A stretch of 64,000 nucleotides of DNA from Papilionanthe hookeriana x Papilionanthe teres (lineage: Eukaryota; Streptophyta; Magnoliopsida; Asparagales; Orchidaceae), in contig CM040423.1 in the NCBI GenBank assembly GCA_022702705.1, forward strand, positions 43,783,575 to 43,847,574, read 5' to 3'. Shown here piece after piece: positions 1 through 12,899 of this stretch. The first letter of the stretch is position 1. Each line of letters opens with the position of its first letter. Under the pieces are notes generated by a model. It was not told the DNA's origin, did no database searches, and saw only the letters and a program-made list of their open reading frames with translations. The position numbers were made by a program, and so were the translations under genes.

Positions 1-268
1 TTAAGTTTAAATAGTTAAGTCTCATCGACAAGTTGATACGCTCATCTTTCGAGATGATATACCACTTGTAGTATCGTGCTGCAGTTATTTAAACTATTAG
101 ATATATGAGTCTATCCTGAGTTCGTTATTTTTTAAAATAAAGAATATCATTCTCAAAATTACAAAATTACATTATACAATAAGTTTAAATTTAAAATTCT
201 ATTTTTCAAAATAAAATAACGAGACAAATGAATCTCCTATTTATAGGAATATGTTGATATATAATTAT
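1..268. other. AT-rich DNA, no gene seen
   Basis: AT-rich sequence with no persuasive coding frame and no recognisable repeat boundary. It abuts the LINE relic that starts at about 269. Confidence 0.4.
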
Positions 269-640
269 TTACTGTACCTCTAAAATACGTAGGTATGATG
301 GGAGTGTCATTGTCTGTACATAAATTTGATTTACAGGGCCATGGACACAGTCGAACGGCTGCAGGCGGGGCGACTGATGAAAGTTTCCTTTCAGTCTAAG
401 CGATACTTTTCTATCACACAATAAGCCTGAAGCATTTCTCAACTTCATCCAACCAGCTTGTATTCTACTAATAACATCCCCATCTATATTACCATCACAT
501 TGAACAATAGACCCGAGATATCTAATAAGCTCACAACTTTTAATAATTTGATTACCCATAGTTACAACTTCATCACTAGAAGTACTTGCTACTAAAATTA
601 CGTTCCATGCATTTAGTTTTAGCTCTACTAGAATGAAGTA
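269..640 (-). mobile_element. RTE-type LINE relic, reverse transcriptase 3' part
   Basis: Read on the minus strand, about 560 down to 370 encodes a peptide with YLGSIVQ followed by GNIDGDVISRIQAGW and LLCDRKVSLRLKG. This is the stretch just after the reverse-transcriptase palm in plant RTE-clade non-LTR retrotransposons. The same peptide is encoded, diverged, on the plus strand at about 3765-3890, so the two relics are from one LINE family in opposite orientations. The frame degenerates below about 370. There is no target duplication or tail here, so this is an internal fragment. The family call rests on recognising the conserved peptide. Confidence 0.7.
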
Positions 641-1309
641 TTTTTATTTTTATTTTTGGAGCTGATGAATTACTAATTTTATTCTAAGCTTACTAATATT
701 TTATTATTTTAACCATTTTTTCTCCCATTAATCGGGATTAGCGACAAATAACATTTGTGCAGACAATGTTTTGATGCTTCTTTGCCCCATTTGTTACTTG
801 ATGGATGGAGCAATGAAATAAACTAAGAAGAAAGCTTGGGACTGAGTTCATATCCCGCGGCTCCATATCAAACTCTGATGCAATATTCTCTTCAAAACAT
901 CATTTTTCTTATTTATAGGTCTATTTGTTTTTACATTTTTAATGTATTCCAAAAAATAAATTGTACTGACAATTAAATTGTGATATTTCTTTTTATATAT
1001 ATATATATGAATATATTTTCTTTGTTTTAATTTGTGTTTGTTTTGGTTTCCACAAGGTTGATATTTTCACATATTACAACCTTAAGTTTTAAGTCAAAAT
1101 GTGAATGCTCCTTCTCAAGCAAAGGTGAAGCGGTATAAATATACAAATCAAAAGCTTGTTTTAATTTGTAAGTACATGAGAATTGTGTGGTATTTTTGTA
1201 AATCTTCTCTTTCTTTAATTGTTATGAATAATGATATGAAAAAAACTCTAATGCCTCGCATGTTAATCATCATTTCATTGATTTTAGGTAAGTTTGAGCA
1301 GCTTTTTAG
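641..1309. other. AT-rich DNA, no gene seen
   Basis: AT-rich, with short TA and T runs. A 77-codon open frame at 1101-1334 has no family resemblance and is probably chance. Confidence 0.4.
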
Positions 1310-2384
1310 TTATATATATTTTTTATGTTTATAAATATAATATGCATATATTAGTAATTTTGTAGCTCTACTACGGCCAAATTATAATCATATTCAGGAA
1401 GTTGATGTAAATGAATTTCCGAGACTGTAATGAAGGTTGCTACATTCATCAAAGAATACTTAAAAAATATTATTTCAGTCACTTTTATCAACTTTGACGA
1501 GAAAGGTGAGAGGAGTCTTTGACAATCATTCCAATGAATTGCTCCACAAACACATTTTTAAAGCTCATCAAAAGTATGAATAACGGCTTCTAAAAGTAAA
1601 TAAAATCAAGTAGGAGCTTAATCTTTATGATTTTCTTCTTTTTTTTTTTTTGCCACGGTGACTGTCATTATCTTTTTTGTAGGATAATAATGCTAATTAA
1701 AAGCATGAAGATACAAAAGCAACCATGGAGTTATATGGTTTAGTATGAGCTCCCAAAATCTCATGGCAACATAGTGATCAAATAATACATTTTTTTTTTA
1801 AAAAAAAAAGAGAGGTAAAGAGATAATATTTTATATAAAATAAAAAAATGAGGATATAAATTCTATTTTTTTCTTTGTTAATAGCTAGCTAAGAGAAAAA
1901 ATAGTTATCTAGTGATGAAACTTAGAAACTTACTATTGCTATTATTTATAAAGTTAAAAGGGTATACTCAAAAACATAGATTTATATCTGCATTATTTTA
2001 CAAGATATCTTAAGGTTTACAAAATATATAAAAGCTCAAAAGAATTAAGCAAATCTTATTCTAACACTTACAATAGTAATAGTAGGATATCTCAATCATA
2101 TCTTATGTGAGATTAAATAGAAAAGAATTAACAACATGAGTTAATTAAGAATCTTTAGTCACCTCTTATTCGTATAAATGTTATAATATTAATTTTATGT
2201 ATTCAGTATCGAAGAAGGTTTCTTTACTCTATTGTATATTATTAAATTGCTGCCTGTTACGGTATATTATTTTGCATTACCATCTTCAGATCGAATATTT
2301 ATGCATTTATATGCTTTTTAGAGAAAAACACTTTATAAATGGAAATAAATTGAAAGTGACATTAAAAAAAAACTTTCATTAATA

Positions 2385-2735
2385 TTAATTTATTGTTTGT
2401 ATAGGAATTAATAGAAATGCATAAATAGGAACGACCGGGTTTAAGGGACGCCATGACGGAACATCCGGCTCCATCGGATCATCCACGTCCATCGGATCAT
2501 CCACCTCCTCCTCCATCGGATCATCCACCTCCATTGGATCGTCCCGATCCTCCGGAGGATCATCCAACTCCGTGGGTGTAGCAGTGGTCTCCATGTCGCA
2601 ATTGTCATGCGTCGTCTTGAGCCGTTTATAGACGCGCTCTTCTACCTCCCCATCTTCGATCAACTCAAACTTCCTCTTCTTCTTATTCGGCTCCAAACCT
2701 TTCGCATCGTCCACGTAAGTCTTCTCCGCCTCCAT
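2385..2735 (-). CDS. Small acidic NLS-bearing protein, function unknown (copy a)
   Basis: A 116-codon frame from the ATG at 2735 to the stop at 2385. Three parts are visible. Residues 1-45 are charged and contain NKKKRKFEL, a good monopartite nuclear-localisation signal, then GEVEER and YKRLKTT. Residues about 55-90 are a run of acidic repeats built on DDPM(D/E)VDDP. The C-terminal ~25 residues are hydrophobic and end in FLLIPIQTIN. The homologous frame at 56783-57112 keeps start, stop, NLS and repeats and differs by whole-codon changes in repeat number. That argues for a real coding sequence, or one until recently. I recognise no family. Nuclear location is inferred from the NLS only. It could also be a passenger frame of the D1 repeat. 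Confidence 0.5.
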   Translation of the reverse strand: MEAEKTYVDDAKGLEPNKKKRKFELIEDGEVEERVYKRLKTTHDNCDMETTATPTELDDPPEDRDDPMEVDDPMEEEVDDPMDVDDPMEPDVPSWRPLNPVVPIYAFLLIPIQTIN

Positions 2736-2754
2736 TGTCGATTTCTAACCCCAC

Positions 2755-3240
2755 AAAGAAGCAGCGAATGACAAGAGCAGTGAGTGCTTTTGTGAGGAAT
2801 ATAGAAATCTCTATTTGCATAGCTCATTTTTAATATGCTCTGTAAACTCCCTACTTCATCCATCTCCTCCAGACTCGCTCTAGCGGCTTATAATTTGTGC
2901 TTTGATCCGCTATTTTCGTCCGCGGGAATGCTTAATCGTTTTGTGAAGAATCGGGAATCCTACTCCTGTCGAGCCTATCTTCTTGTCTGCGCTGCAGCCT
3001 TCTACCTATTCCTCTGCGATGGTTCGCGGCTTAGCTCCCAAAACGCTCGGGGTTGCTTTGATTCGTACCCTCTCTACTACATGTTCTTATTTGACTTGGA
3101 TCTTTGTTCCTTCTATACACGTGCAAATGTCGTTAGAGCTGATGCAGGTTTTTTGTTTTTTTCCCTTCTTATTATTTTTATAAAAACATTTGTAATTTTA
3201 ATACTTGTTATAATTATGATAAATATTATTTTATTTTGAA
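2755..3240 (+). other. Conserved non-repeat block of D1, possible first exon
   Basis: This is the best conserved part of D1 and is present in all three copies (here, 14840-15320, 57140-57515). On + it carries a short frame containing MVRGLAPKTLG and LIRTLSTT, basic and Ser/Leu-rich like a mitochondrial presequence, followed by CAG and a GTTTTT that could be a splice donor at about 3148. Copy b keeps RGLAPKRLG and LIRSLPAT; copy c has lost this part. It lies head to head with the acidic minus-strand frame, so the space between could be a bidirectional promoter. Function and family are unknown. Confidence 0.3.
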
Positions 3241-3719
3241 TATAATTTTATATGGCTATCATATATTAAGTAAATTTGATTGTAAAAAAATAAAAAAATT
3301 TTCATCATAGTTATTTCCTTTAGAAAAGCTGTCATAGATAGATTTTGGAGGATTACATACATACCATAAGAAACTTTTATATTTACCTCTCTAAAACCTA
3401 AAACTTAAATATTAGTGAAATACCACCCAAAATTCCATATCACCGTTCAGTGTACCATCTAGTGAGACTCCTTTTCTCGCCTGTTTGCTAAATTGATCCC
3501 GCGCCCCCTCACTTCTTTAGAAACACATGAGCTACTACTTGTATTTACTGGTAATTATGATGAACTCTTTTTATTATGCAATCTGGTTGAGTAGAAAGTC
3601 TAAAGAATTTGAGTGTATTCAATGAATTACTTGCTATAACTGGTTAAATTGTTCGGTATGAAGGGTCTTATGCGGATGGAATAAATGTTGATTTTCTCGC
3701 AAGTTGAGTATTATGCTAT

Positions 3720-4345
3720 TTAAAGGTGTGACCGCTTTTAGATATTTCAGGTCCATCGTTTAAAGTGACGATGATATAGATGGGGACGTTATTAGTAGAA
3801 TTCAAGTTGGTTGGTTGAAGTGGAGGAATGCTTTGAGCCTATTGTGTGATAGAAAAGTGCCGCTTAAGGCTGAAAGGAAGATTTTATAAGATGGTGGTGA
3901 GAACTCGAGTGCTATATGGCACAAAATATTGGCTTTTAAAAGAGAAGGATAAAACTAAGTTAAGTGTTTCCAAGAAGAGAATGCTTACTTGGATGAGTGG
4001 CTTTACACCTAGAGACAAAATGCAAAATGAATAATTCGTGATAGGATTGGTGTAGCTCCATTGAAAGACAAAATTAGATAGAGTCATCTTAGATGGTTTA
4101 GTCATATTAAACATCAACCATCTGATGATCCGATTAGGAGAGTAGAGGTTTTAGATTCGACTTATGCTAAGAAAGGCGAGAGGTAGACCTAGAAAGACTT
4201 GGGCTTATTGTATAAAAAATGATCTTAGTTTATTAAAATTAATTGAAAATATGGCATTCAATGGACGCAATGGAAAAAAGGATTCATGTAGCCAGCCCGA
4301 CTTTAGTTGGATAAAGGCTTGTTGTTGTTGTTGTTGTTGTAGTGA
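3720..4345 (+). mobile_element. RTE-type LINE relic with intact 3' end
   Basis: On + the sequence reads, with stops and frameshifts, through IDGDVISRIQVGW, KTKLSVSKKRML, DRIGVAPLKDKI and RGRPRKTWAYCIKND. This is the C-terminal part of an RTE-clade LINE reverse-transcriptase protein. It ends in a short (TTG)n microsatellite at about 4319-4340, the usual 3' tail of plant RTE elements. An in-frame TAA interrupts it at 4032-4034. Only the 3' end is present, consistent with 5' truncation on insertion. It is close in sequence to the minus-strand relic at 269-640. Confidence 0.75.
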
Positions 4346-5895
4346 GTATTATCCTTTTGATGTTATTCTCGTTCGGTGGTTTAGTCTCATAATTTTTTTG
4401 AATCCTTATTGCAGCAAATATAGTGCTACTTTCTTACTATACATTCAATATCCAGTCGAGTTCAAGTGGTGAAGGCCCAAGGAGCCCATTAGTCGTAAAT
4501 GATAATTTCCTATTTAAACACTTCGTTGAGTTAGCCGCCACGCAAGCCTTCCGAGTCGACCTCCCTTTTCACATGTCCTCGCTTTGATTCGCTGCCCTGT
4601 CTGCGTGAGTCTTTGCGTCAGCTCCGCTGTTCCGATCTGTAAGGGATCCCAAACAGTACCGCACCATAAGGATTAATTTCAGCCGTCTATTTCTTTTAAC
4701 AAGAAATGGACAATGTCTGTTCGTCATCCCCAAAGGGCTAAGAACCGAGCACCGTTCACACATAACTCAACTCTCCACCAAATTACACGATTCAAAGCGC
4801 CACATGTTCATCGCACCGAGTTCTATCTATCTGACGGTCAAGATTAAATGGTTTAAACATTTTCTTAACAAAGCTTGGAAAGCGTGACGAAATTACGAAA
4901 AATACAGACATAGCTCAATTTGTCAGTAATCTTCTTGATCCAATTGTTATATCAGCATCATAGGGATCTAAGTAAGTATGCTAAAAGTGATAATTGTTGT
5001 TTCTGTTTGATAAAATGATCGAGACCGTCCTCTCCTTGATCGAACAGTGTTGTAGAAAGCCTGAACATAGAAGAAGTGCGAGGAAGTGATTTTTCCACTC
5101 AAATATTGTAATAAAGGTGTTGGATGAAGAAATCAAATTGATACCAGTGAGAATTGAGCATGTCCTGGTTTGGGCAAGCTCAATTAATGATGGATTTGGG
5201 ATTTGTGGTGATGATTCAATGGATAAGTTGTCCTAATGTTCTAATGAAGAAGCTAGGAGTGAAATTGACAGAGCTTCACCAAGAGATCAATGGTGTGTTT
5301 TGAACCTGAGAATTTGAGCCTATTTATAAGCTTGGGTAGGGGAAGGGGTGCTGCTCCTATTGGCTTGTCGCATTTGCTATGGATTGCTGAGGTGGTGCTT
5401 AGTTGCCTTCAAACATTCAGTAAGGTTGCCATGGCGGAATTCGAGTTAGAGCAAACTTGGCTCGAGGAGCCATGGCAATAACCTAGCACGTGTGACCACT
5501 CCTTGTCGTTGGCTTGGTTATGGGATACAGTTGAGAAGGTTTTGAATATAGGCCAATGAGGAGCAAGGCACGTGGGAAGAAGTTAAGGCAAGGATTGGCT
5601 CATCTAAGTGAAGCTTCTAGAGCTGGCTTATGTAGGTGCACAAGGGGCTTTGATTGAGCTTAAAATGGTGTGGCTTGGTAGCTGAAACATATTGGATAGG
5701 TTCAACATAAATAGTGGCTCAAAAGGTATTAAATTGATTTTAGAAATGGTGTCTTAAAGGTGGCTTCATAATTGGTCTGAAATGGTTTGAATTTGCTTTC
5801 AAATGACTTTGAATTTAATTTCAAAATAAGGAGTTTATCAAATATGAAATTTTAGGTAGGATTTGATGTGGTATAGAGCGGCCAATTGAGTGTTC
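4346..5895. other. Anonymous sequence, no gene recognised
   Basis: Somewhat more GC-rich than its surroundings at 4520-4760 and 5020-5720. A TATTTATAAG at about 5318 looks like a TATA box, and the block could be an old LTR, but I found no matching partner, primer-binding site or target duplication. A 63-codon frame at 5290-5481 matches nothing I know. Confidence 0.3.
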
Positions 5896-5919
5896 AAAAA
5901 AAAAAAAAAAAAAAAAAAA
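5896..5919. repeat. Poly(A) run
   Basis: A run of 24 A residues after GTGTTC. It may be the tail of a retroposed sequence to its left, but no target duplication is visible. Confidence 0.8.
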
Positions 5920-6067
5920 GATGTGGCATGAACATGTTTTCTAAATAAGAGGTGTATGTGTAAGTGCAAATTTTGAATGCTTGTATTTTTTCTACTATTT
6001 TTATTTTTTTTTTATTAAAAAAGTTTATTATTGAAAGGTTATAAAAATTTCTCTTTGAATTTTATTT

Positions 6068-6070
<3 letters not shown>

Positions 6071-6125
<55 letters not shown>
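6071..6125. repeat. (TA)n microsatellite
   Basis: An uninterrupted TA dinucleotide run of about 55 bp. It creates a spurious alternating Tyr-Ile open frame on +. Confidence 0.95.
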
Positions 6126-6131
<6 letters not shown>

Positions 6132-7690
6132 CTTATGTATCACTTTTTATCTTTTCTCATTTGTGAATTTATCAAATTTTATTTTGAAAATTTTAAAGAT
6201 TGTATTTATAGATTTTGATTCTTTTATATTGATTTCAATTTCAAATGATTTAATAATTTTTTTTGATAAATTTCTCTCTTTCTTATTAAAATAAATGAAT
6301 GATTTTTTTCTAAAATGGGTTAATATCTTTTTTTTAAAAGAATGCTTAATAATCAAAATCAACTCCATAGAAGTTAAGAGAAAGAGTTATATAAAAGTGA
6401 GTGAATGTGAGTGAAGATGAGTGAAGTGCCTCAGAGCAAGAACAACCACAAAACTTAAACTTCTAAACTCAAAAGGTTTTTCTAAGGCTTTTTAAATCTA
6501 TAGAAACTCCACTTGAGTTTCAATATGTCGGTCTCAATCAACACAATCAACACAATCAACCCAATCAAAATTAAGGATTTAAAACCTAGCATATGAGACT
6601 ATAAGGAGTCAATAAATGGTTCTAATTGAAGTAATTCCCAACACTTGTTCTCTAGGAGAGTCATTAAGCAAATCCTAAGATTAGATCCTAAGTTCTATAG
6701 AGAAGGAGATAGACATCATAAAAACGATGTCAACAAGTACCTTCAAGTACATTTTTAAAAATACCTTTAGGTATGACGGTAATCCTGTATGATTTTTAAA
6801 GACTTAAAAATTGGTAAATACTTAAATTGAAATGATAATATATAAAATTAAAGTGAAAGTTTAAAGTTTTTTAATGTAATGAATTGTATTTTCTTTTTGG
6901 TCATTTATACATAGCATTGACATAATAATTTAATGTATATTAATATTATAATTGCCCACTAAGTTATACATACTGTTAAATTTGATTATCTCTTTTAGGT
7001 TGATATGTCTAGTAGGAGAGACTTGATTTACAAGAGGAGGACTGTAGCTAATAGGTACTAGTTTATGAGGAGATTGTAGTTCTTCTTTTTGTTTACTTAT
7101 GTGTAGAAACACTTTATATATTGACTTAAGATGTCTATAAACTATTACTGTTGTCGGATGTTTCGATTTTATATTTTATTGTACTTGTGGATTATTAGTT
7201 TCTCTTTTATAAATTAGAAGTTTTAAATCTGAGAACATGTGTTTAAATTTTAATACTGTCTAGCTACAATTATCGACTTGGTTAACTTTAAGCTATCAGG
7301 TGGGTCGCGACACTCTTAGAATAGATATAAATGTCAAGGACGAGCAATTGCATAGACAATCTTATCAAAAATCAAATAACAATGAATGATATGAGCAGGA
7401 TATTGAAACAAATAAGGGAAGAGTGCCTAGTGAATTAGTACTTGACCTTGGTTTAATCTTTTTTAAGTTTGTTTAGCCATTTTCAAAAGGTGATTTAGAT
7501 GACAAATACATTAAATGTATCTTTTCCTTGTAGTGTCATGAATGATTTAATCAAGCGAGGCGAGACTTCGCTTTTATAGGTAACCGGTAACTCCAGTTAC
7601 TGTTGAGCTGCACATCTCAAAGTAGTGAGCCGATTATGTTTCATGCAAGAGTTGCATGAAGTAGGAGCGGTCTTTCCTACATTATCGTGA
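6126..7690. other. AT-rich DNA, possible old LTR at its right end
   Basis: No convincing gene. The segment just before 7690 may be the 3' part of an old LTR because a tRNA-iMet-type primer-binding site follows, but its left boundary and a second LTR could not be found. Confidence 0.3.
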
Positions 7691-7695
7691 TCTTG

Positions 7696-7706
7696 TGGTA
7701 TCAGAG
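7696..7706 (+). other. Primer-binding-site-like motif (tRNA-iMet)
   Basis: TGGTATCAGAG is the standard plant LTR-retrotransposon primer-binding core, complementary to the 3' end of initiator methionine tRNA. The flanking GTGATCTTG also fits the short spacer often seen after a 5' LTR. No gag-pol can be read downstream, where the MCCA relic starts by 8375. I take it as the scar of a degraded element. Confidence 0.5.
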
Positions 7707-8374
7707 GGCCGATCATGAGTCTCCCAAACCAACCATGCTCTTTCTATTTTATTTTGTTTCCTTTTTTCATGTTTCCTTCTTTTGATTTTTTCTTTTTGAT
7801 CTTTGCTATTTATCTAGTTTCTAATTAGGTATTTGCTTTGAGGAGACCTATATATATTGTTGTATTAGGGTTTGAACTTCAGTTTTGTTGTGTTTTGTCT
7901 CTGGACAACAAACCGTCAGCATCTCTTTTTCCTTTATGGGCTGTATCCTAGAGTTCTAGGTGGCACTCTAGATGTATTTTGGTCTCCCAGTGATGTTTAT
8001 CCTTTTTGACCTTTCCCTATTCTTTCCTGCATCGACTCCCTTCACCTTTCACTTGCTGCCGCCACCTTCTCCTATTTTCCTTGTTGTCACTACCCCGAAC
8101 AGCATCTCCAAAACTGCTTTTACTGCTCGCCCGCTAGCCAATCCTCTCGCTACCCACCTTGACGTCCAAATCCCTTGCCGGCACTACCTCTACTTTAGAA
8201 TCAACCCTAGCTCGGGTGTCGTGTTGTTGTTTTGTTGTAATTTCTGATTTTTACTATTGTTTATTGTAATTTCAGATTTGATTTTAGTAATAATATTGCT
8301 TTACCCTTGTTTTTTTGTCAAAGTCCAGTATCATGCAATTTTTCTGTTTTTTCATGTTCTCATTACATTCTCAG
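7707..8374. other. Leader-like sequence of a degraded element or intron
   Basis: Pyrimidine-rich sequence following the primer-binding motif. A 91-codon frame at 7972-8247 is rich in Pro, Ser and Phe and resembles translated pyrimidine tract rather than a protein. Some of this may be MCCA intron. Confidence 0.3.
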
Positions 8375-8762
8375 GCTATACACCACTGGCTATGGTTTTT
8401 TGTCCGAGAGTGCTGATTTTGCTCAGCTTGGTAAAGCCGAAGATCATAACTTTATAGGGCCTCTAGCATCTACCATCAGAGAAATGGGTGAAGAGAGGTA
8501 TTATTTCTTAATTCATGACATATGCTATTATTTTGTCTTTCTTAAATCCATTAATTTGTTCTGATGAGGTTGCTACAAAATATTATTTCACATTTCATGC
8601 CATCTCACTCGTCAATGCATCAAAGCGAATCATGGGTGCTGCTGGTGTACCACTTGTGCTTGGTTATCATGGTGACCGACAAGATATTGATTTTTTTAAA
8701 GCCGAAGCTGAAAAAATTGGTTATCCCATTTTCATAAAGCCTACACATGGCGGAGGAGGAAG

Positions 8763-10379
8763 GTATGACTTTAAGAACACATTTTTAAAAGAAAAATGAG
8801 GTATGCCCTGAGAATACAAAACTTGCATCCCAGTCATTGTATGCCGTATAACATTAAAGTTGAGGATCGTACAAATTTTAACGTTCTCGTGATTTCTTTT
8901 GCTAGAATGAACATGCTTATATTTTCTTACATCATCTCCAAATTTCATATGCACCATTGTTTAGAAGTATGAAGACATTTTTTTCTGGTGATAAATTTTG
9001 TTTTGGAATATTTATGAGTTCCATTAAAGTATTTCTTGTTTACAAAACTACGACCCAAAATTTTTTGTATTTATACATGATTAATCAAATTATTGAAAAT
9101 TTAACATATCATTGAGAATAGACTTTGTTAGATTTGTAGTGCACTTCAGGATTTTGGTCCTATTATTATTAATTGAAGTACTTGGATCGAAGTTTTGTAA
9201 ATAAAAAAAGATTTCATATACATTTAATTTCCCCCTTTATTTTGTTTAATGAACTTTCTCTTTTCTTCATTCCCAGTTCATTTGCTATACAAATATAAAA
9301 GCGCCAGTTTCCATGTAGGATAGGATTCATGAAAGGTACTAGAAAAAAGAGCATGAGTATATGGAATGACTTCAAGAGATTATTGAACTTGGACACATTA
9401 ATTTTGCATTGCAAAATCTACCCTAGTGCCATGCCATGCTTAGTATTAATGTCTTCATCTTTATGTGCAACATATGTTTTGGAGGACTTGCTTTGGCGTT
9501 ATGAGGTTCTATGATGCCAAGAACTTCAAAATTTATTAATTATGAATCAATATTATTTAAAGATATACAAAATTTGCCTATTAAGGTCAGCATCTTGAAA
9601 GCTTGTCTGGACATTGAATTGGAAGGACATGCTTTATGGTTTATAGGATTAGCCGGTGTTCAAGTTGGGGCTAAATGGTAGTGTTGCAAGCAAAAAATAA
9701 AGAGAAGTATTTTCTGAAGTATAAATCATTCACATTAAATAACCTACATAATTTAGAAACATATATATTTAAATGACTGGAAAAATTTTATGTACATAAG
9801 GTTTAACTAGGATTTATGAAATATAATATTTTATCATAGTTGTCCAATTAAACTAAATCAATATAAACTAAAGATTGAAATTGTGTTTAACTAACTCATA
9901 GTTTGTGAACAAGCTGCATTGGCCTTGATTCGGGGTTTGGCTTGATGGGTTGAACATGGATCAATATCGATTCGTGGCTCAATTCAAATGATCAAAATTA
10001 TATCGATTTTGAGCTAGTTTGAATGGAGCAGCTTGATCAAAATTTGCATCAAAATTGAAAAGGAGTTGGATCTTTTTGTTTGAGGTAGATTGAAATTAAT
10101 ACTTAAAAATTAATTGCAAAGGATTCAAAAAGTGAGAATTGACTATACAATGTGAAGAGATAATTTAAATATGATGCGATGAAGTGAAGACAATGCTTTT
10201 GTTCTAAATTGACAGAAATTTACACTTTGAAGTACATTGCGCTCATTACCTTAAATTTTTTTGCATTGTAATGATCATTATTTTGGTGAGAACAGCTCTT
10301 GCTTGTTTTGTCATGCATGCCTGCAGACAATATTTTTCCTTTACTCTTAATTTTACAGTTTGTCGGTGCTATTTTCAAG
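8763..10379. other. MCCA pseudogene intron, no gene seen
   Basis: AT-rich DNA between two MCCA exon pieces. Short open frames on both strands show no family resemblance. Confidence 0.5.
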
Positions 10380-10934
10380 GAATGAGAATAGTTCAAAGTT
10401 CAGGTGAATTTGCTGATTCTTTTTTGAGTGCATAACGTGAGGCTGCTGCTTCTTTTGGAGTAAGTACAATTTTGATTGAGAAGTACATCACCCAACCCAG
10501 ACATGTAGAAGTTCAGGTAACATTTGTTGAAATCTTGAAGTTCCTATCATTTCAAGCGTACATGAAATTTGGTAGTATATGCCATATCAGCTTTAATGCC
10601 ATTAAATGCTATGATTATTCTTTTGAATGCAGGAAACCTAATAGGATTAAATCTAAACTCTGCCAAAATATAAAATACTAAAAAAGGAAATAGAATATTT
10701 AATTAATCATATCGTCAATGTTGAGTATAAAGTCAGCTCGTATAACATCAATTCCTTGGGTGTGTGATAGCTCCACTATGGAGAGTTAAGCTAAATGTAT
10801 TCATCGAGTACAATCCTTATCTTGCTAAGAAAAGGAAGAAGAGAAGATGAATCACAAAACAATTAGTTCAGTAAATTTTTGTTTGATAAATGAGGTTTTT
10901 AAAATATATTTGATCCAAGTAGCGCACATGATAT

Positions 10935-12150
10935 ATAACAACAACAACCCGCCTTTAACCCAGTGAGTTGGGTTAGCTACACGATTCCTTTTTCTCCATT
11001 GTATCCTTTGAGAGTCATGTTTTCATTTAATTCTAATAAATTATGATAATTTTTTATACAACATGCCAATTCTTTTTAGGTCTACTTCTACCTTTCTTAA
11101 CATAAGTCCAATCTTAAACTTCTACTATCATAACTGCATCATCAAATGGTTGGCCTTTAATGTGACTGAATCATCTGAGACGATTCTCTCTAATCTTGTC
11201 GCCACTCGGAGCTACATCAACCCTTTCACCGATATACATCTTTTTCACGGATATATTCGTTTCACATTTTGTATCTAAGTGTAAGAAGGATTTGATCACC
11301 CATTGTTACAACCACTAGATCTACCACTACTAAAATCATAGTCCATCTATACATTTTTAGATCAACTCAAATGAAGGCTTTTAGATTCTAAAATTAGCCT
11401 CTATAAATCAAGTTTTTCCTGAACTCCTTTTCTATTCTTATCCATAAGAAGGATATCATCATCAAAAAACATACACCAATGTACCTCCCGTAAATATCCA
11501 AGTAAGAGCATCCATAATTAAAACAAAAGAATATGGGCTTAAAGCCGATCCCATCATGTAATCTAACTGAAATAAGAAAATACTTGGTTAATCGTCATTT
11601 TGTTCAAACACAAGCAACAACTCTAATATACATATCTTTAATGACTTGAATATAGGTCATATCTACACCTTACTTTTCTAGAACTCTCTAAAGAATTTCT
11701 GTCGGAATCATACCATAATATTTTTCTAAATAAACAAGAATCATGTAGATCCTCTCTACTTCTACTTCAAACTTCTCAATAAATTTATTGCTTCTATAGT
11801 AGGCTTTCCCAACATGAATCCAAATTGATTTTGAGAAATCTTTGTATCACGTCTTAACCTATGCTCAATTACTCTCTCCCATAATTTAATGTATGACACA
11901 TTATCTTAATTTCACTATAATTTTCACACTCTTGTGCGTCATTTGTATTCTTAAAAATATAGACTAAAATGCTATTCTTTCACTCTTCAGTCATTTTTTT
12001 AGTTTTTAAAATAATATTAAGAAGTTTTGTAAGCCAAGAAATTTCCAAACCTCCTAAATATTTTCACGCTTTTTTTGGGATAACATCAAGTTCTACCGAT
12101 TTTCCACCTTTCATTTTCTTTAAATCCTCCTAACTTCCTTTTTACTAATG
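10935..12150 (-). mobile_element. RTE-type LINE relic within MCCA intron
   Basis: On the minus strand the sequence ends at about 10940 in GGGTTAAAGGCGGGTTGTTG followed by (GTT)n, the characteristic 3' terminus of plant RTE LINEs. Moving up to about 12150, degenerate reverse-transcriptase sequence is visible, including the DNA equivalent of the region around the catalytic YADD/FADD box near 11440-11500. Many stops and indels make it very old. It sits in the pseudogene's longest intron. Confidence 0.6.
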
Positions 12151-12844
12151 CAACGGTAAAAAATAAAATATATATATATTATTATTAAGGATCATAAAAT
12201 TATTATAGTCGATTATATTTTCAAGATTTTCATTGAAATGTTTATTAAAGTATTACTTAAATTTTTACTTAGAATGATATTACATTCTTCACAATCTCAA
12301 CTATTTCTTTTTCTTAAAAGAAAATAATCAATTTTTGTTTTATTAGATTCATTCTTGTAATAATACGTTCATATTTTTTTAAAAATAAAAAATTTAACAA
12401 AAACAAAATCATAAGCTAAAACAAAATATTTCTACTAACATGTCTATTTAATAAGAGGAGGTAGGGGTGCAGTGAAAAGAAGGTGACGGATGGTTGAAGG
12501 TAGTTGCAGTGCGGGGAGGGGCTGCTGGACGACAACCAAGCAGTAGCGGATGGTAGGGATGTGGCTAGACAACAACCAATAACAAATGATTGGAGCAAAA
12601 GCTTTGCGAGGATGATCGGGGAGTGTGTAGGAAGGATGGTAGCAAGTATGTGAGAGAAAGTAGGGAAGTATGTGGAGGTAATCATCACCTTTGAGCAATA
12701 TACAACTGGAGCACCATCCGTCATCAGATAAACCATAACAAGGGAAAAGACACCAATGACAGAAAAGTCTGAGACAAAAACCAAACCCTAAACAAAAAAA
12801 ATAAAATATATATGGTAGTAGATAACTAGGAAAGGAGGAGGATC

Positions 12845-12899
<55 letters not shown>

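Larger units (their letters stand above)
1310..3545. repeat. Repeat family D1, copy a (5' part)
   Basis: This segment aligns by eye with 56000-57780 (copy c). The match starts near a shared AATTTTGTAGCTCTACTACG and ends after a shared GAGCTACTACTT. Relative to copy c it has an extra block of about 240 bp at roughly 2060-2310, plus a segment at about 3010-3110 that copy c lacks. Its 2755-3240 part also matches copy b at 14840-15320. Copy c continues past the point where copy a stops, so copy a is truncated on its right. No LTRs, terminal inverted repeats or target duplication were found. It carries the acidic protein frame at 2385-2735. Confidence 0.75.

Noticed and set aside
6031..6294. 87-codon frame with alternating Tyr-Ile
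   Set aside because: Produced by the (TA)n microsatellite.
7696..8374. An intact second LTR retrotransposon starting at the tRNA-iMet primer site
   Set aside because: No second LTR and no gag-pol motifs downstream; MCCA exons begin within 700 bp.
12416..12784. 122-codon minus-strand hydrophobic frame
   Set aside because: Lies in an MCCA-pseudogene intron in a purine-biased block; no family resemblance or paralogue in the window.
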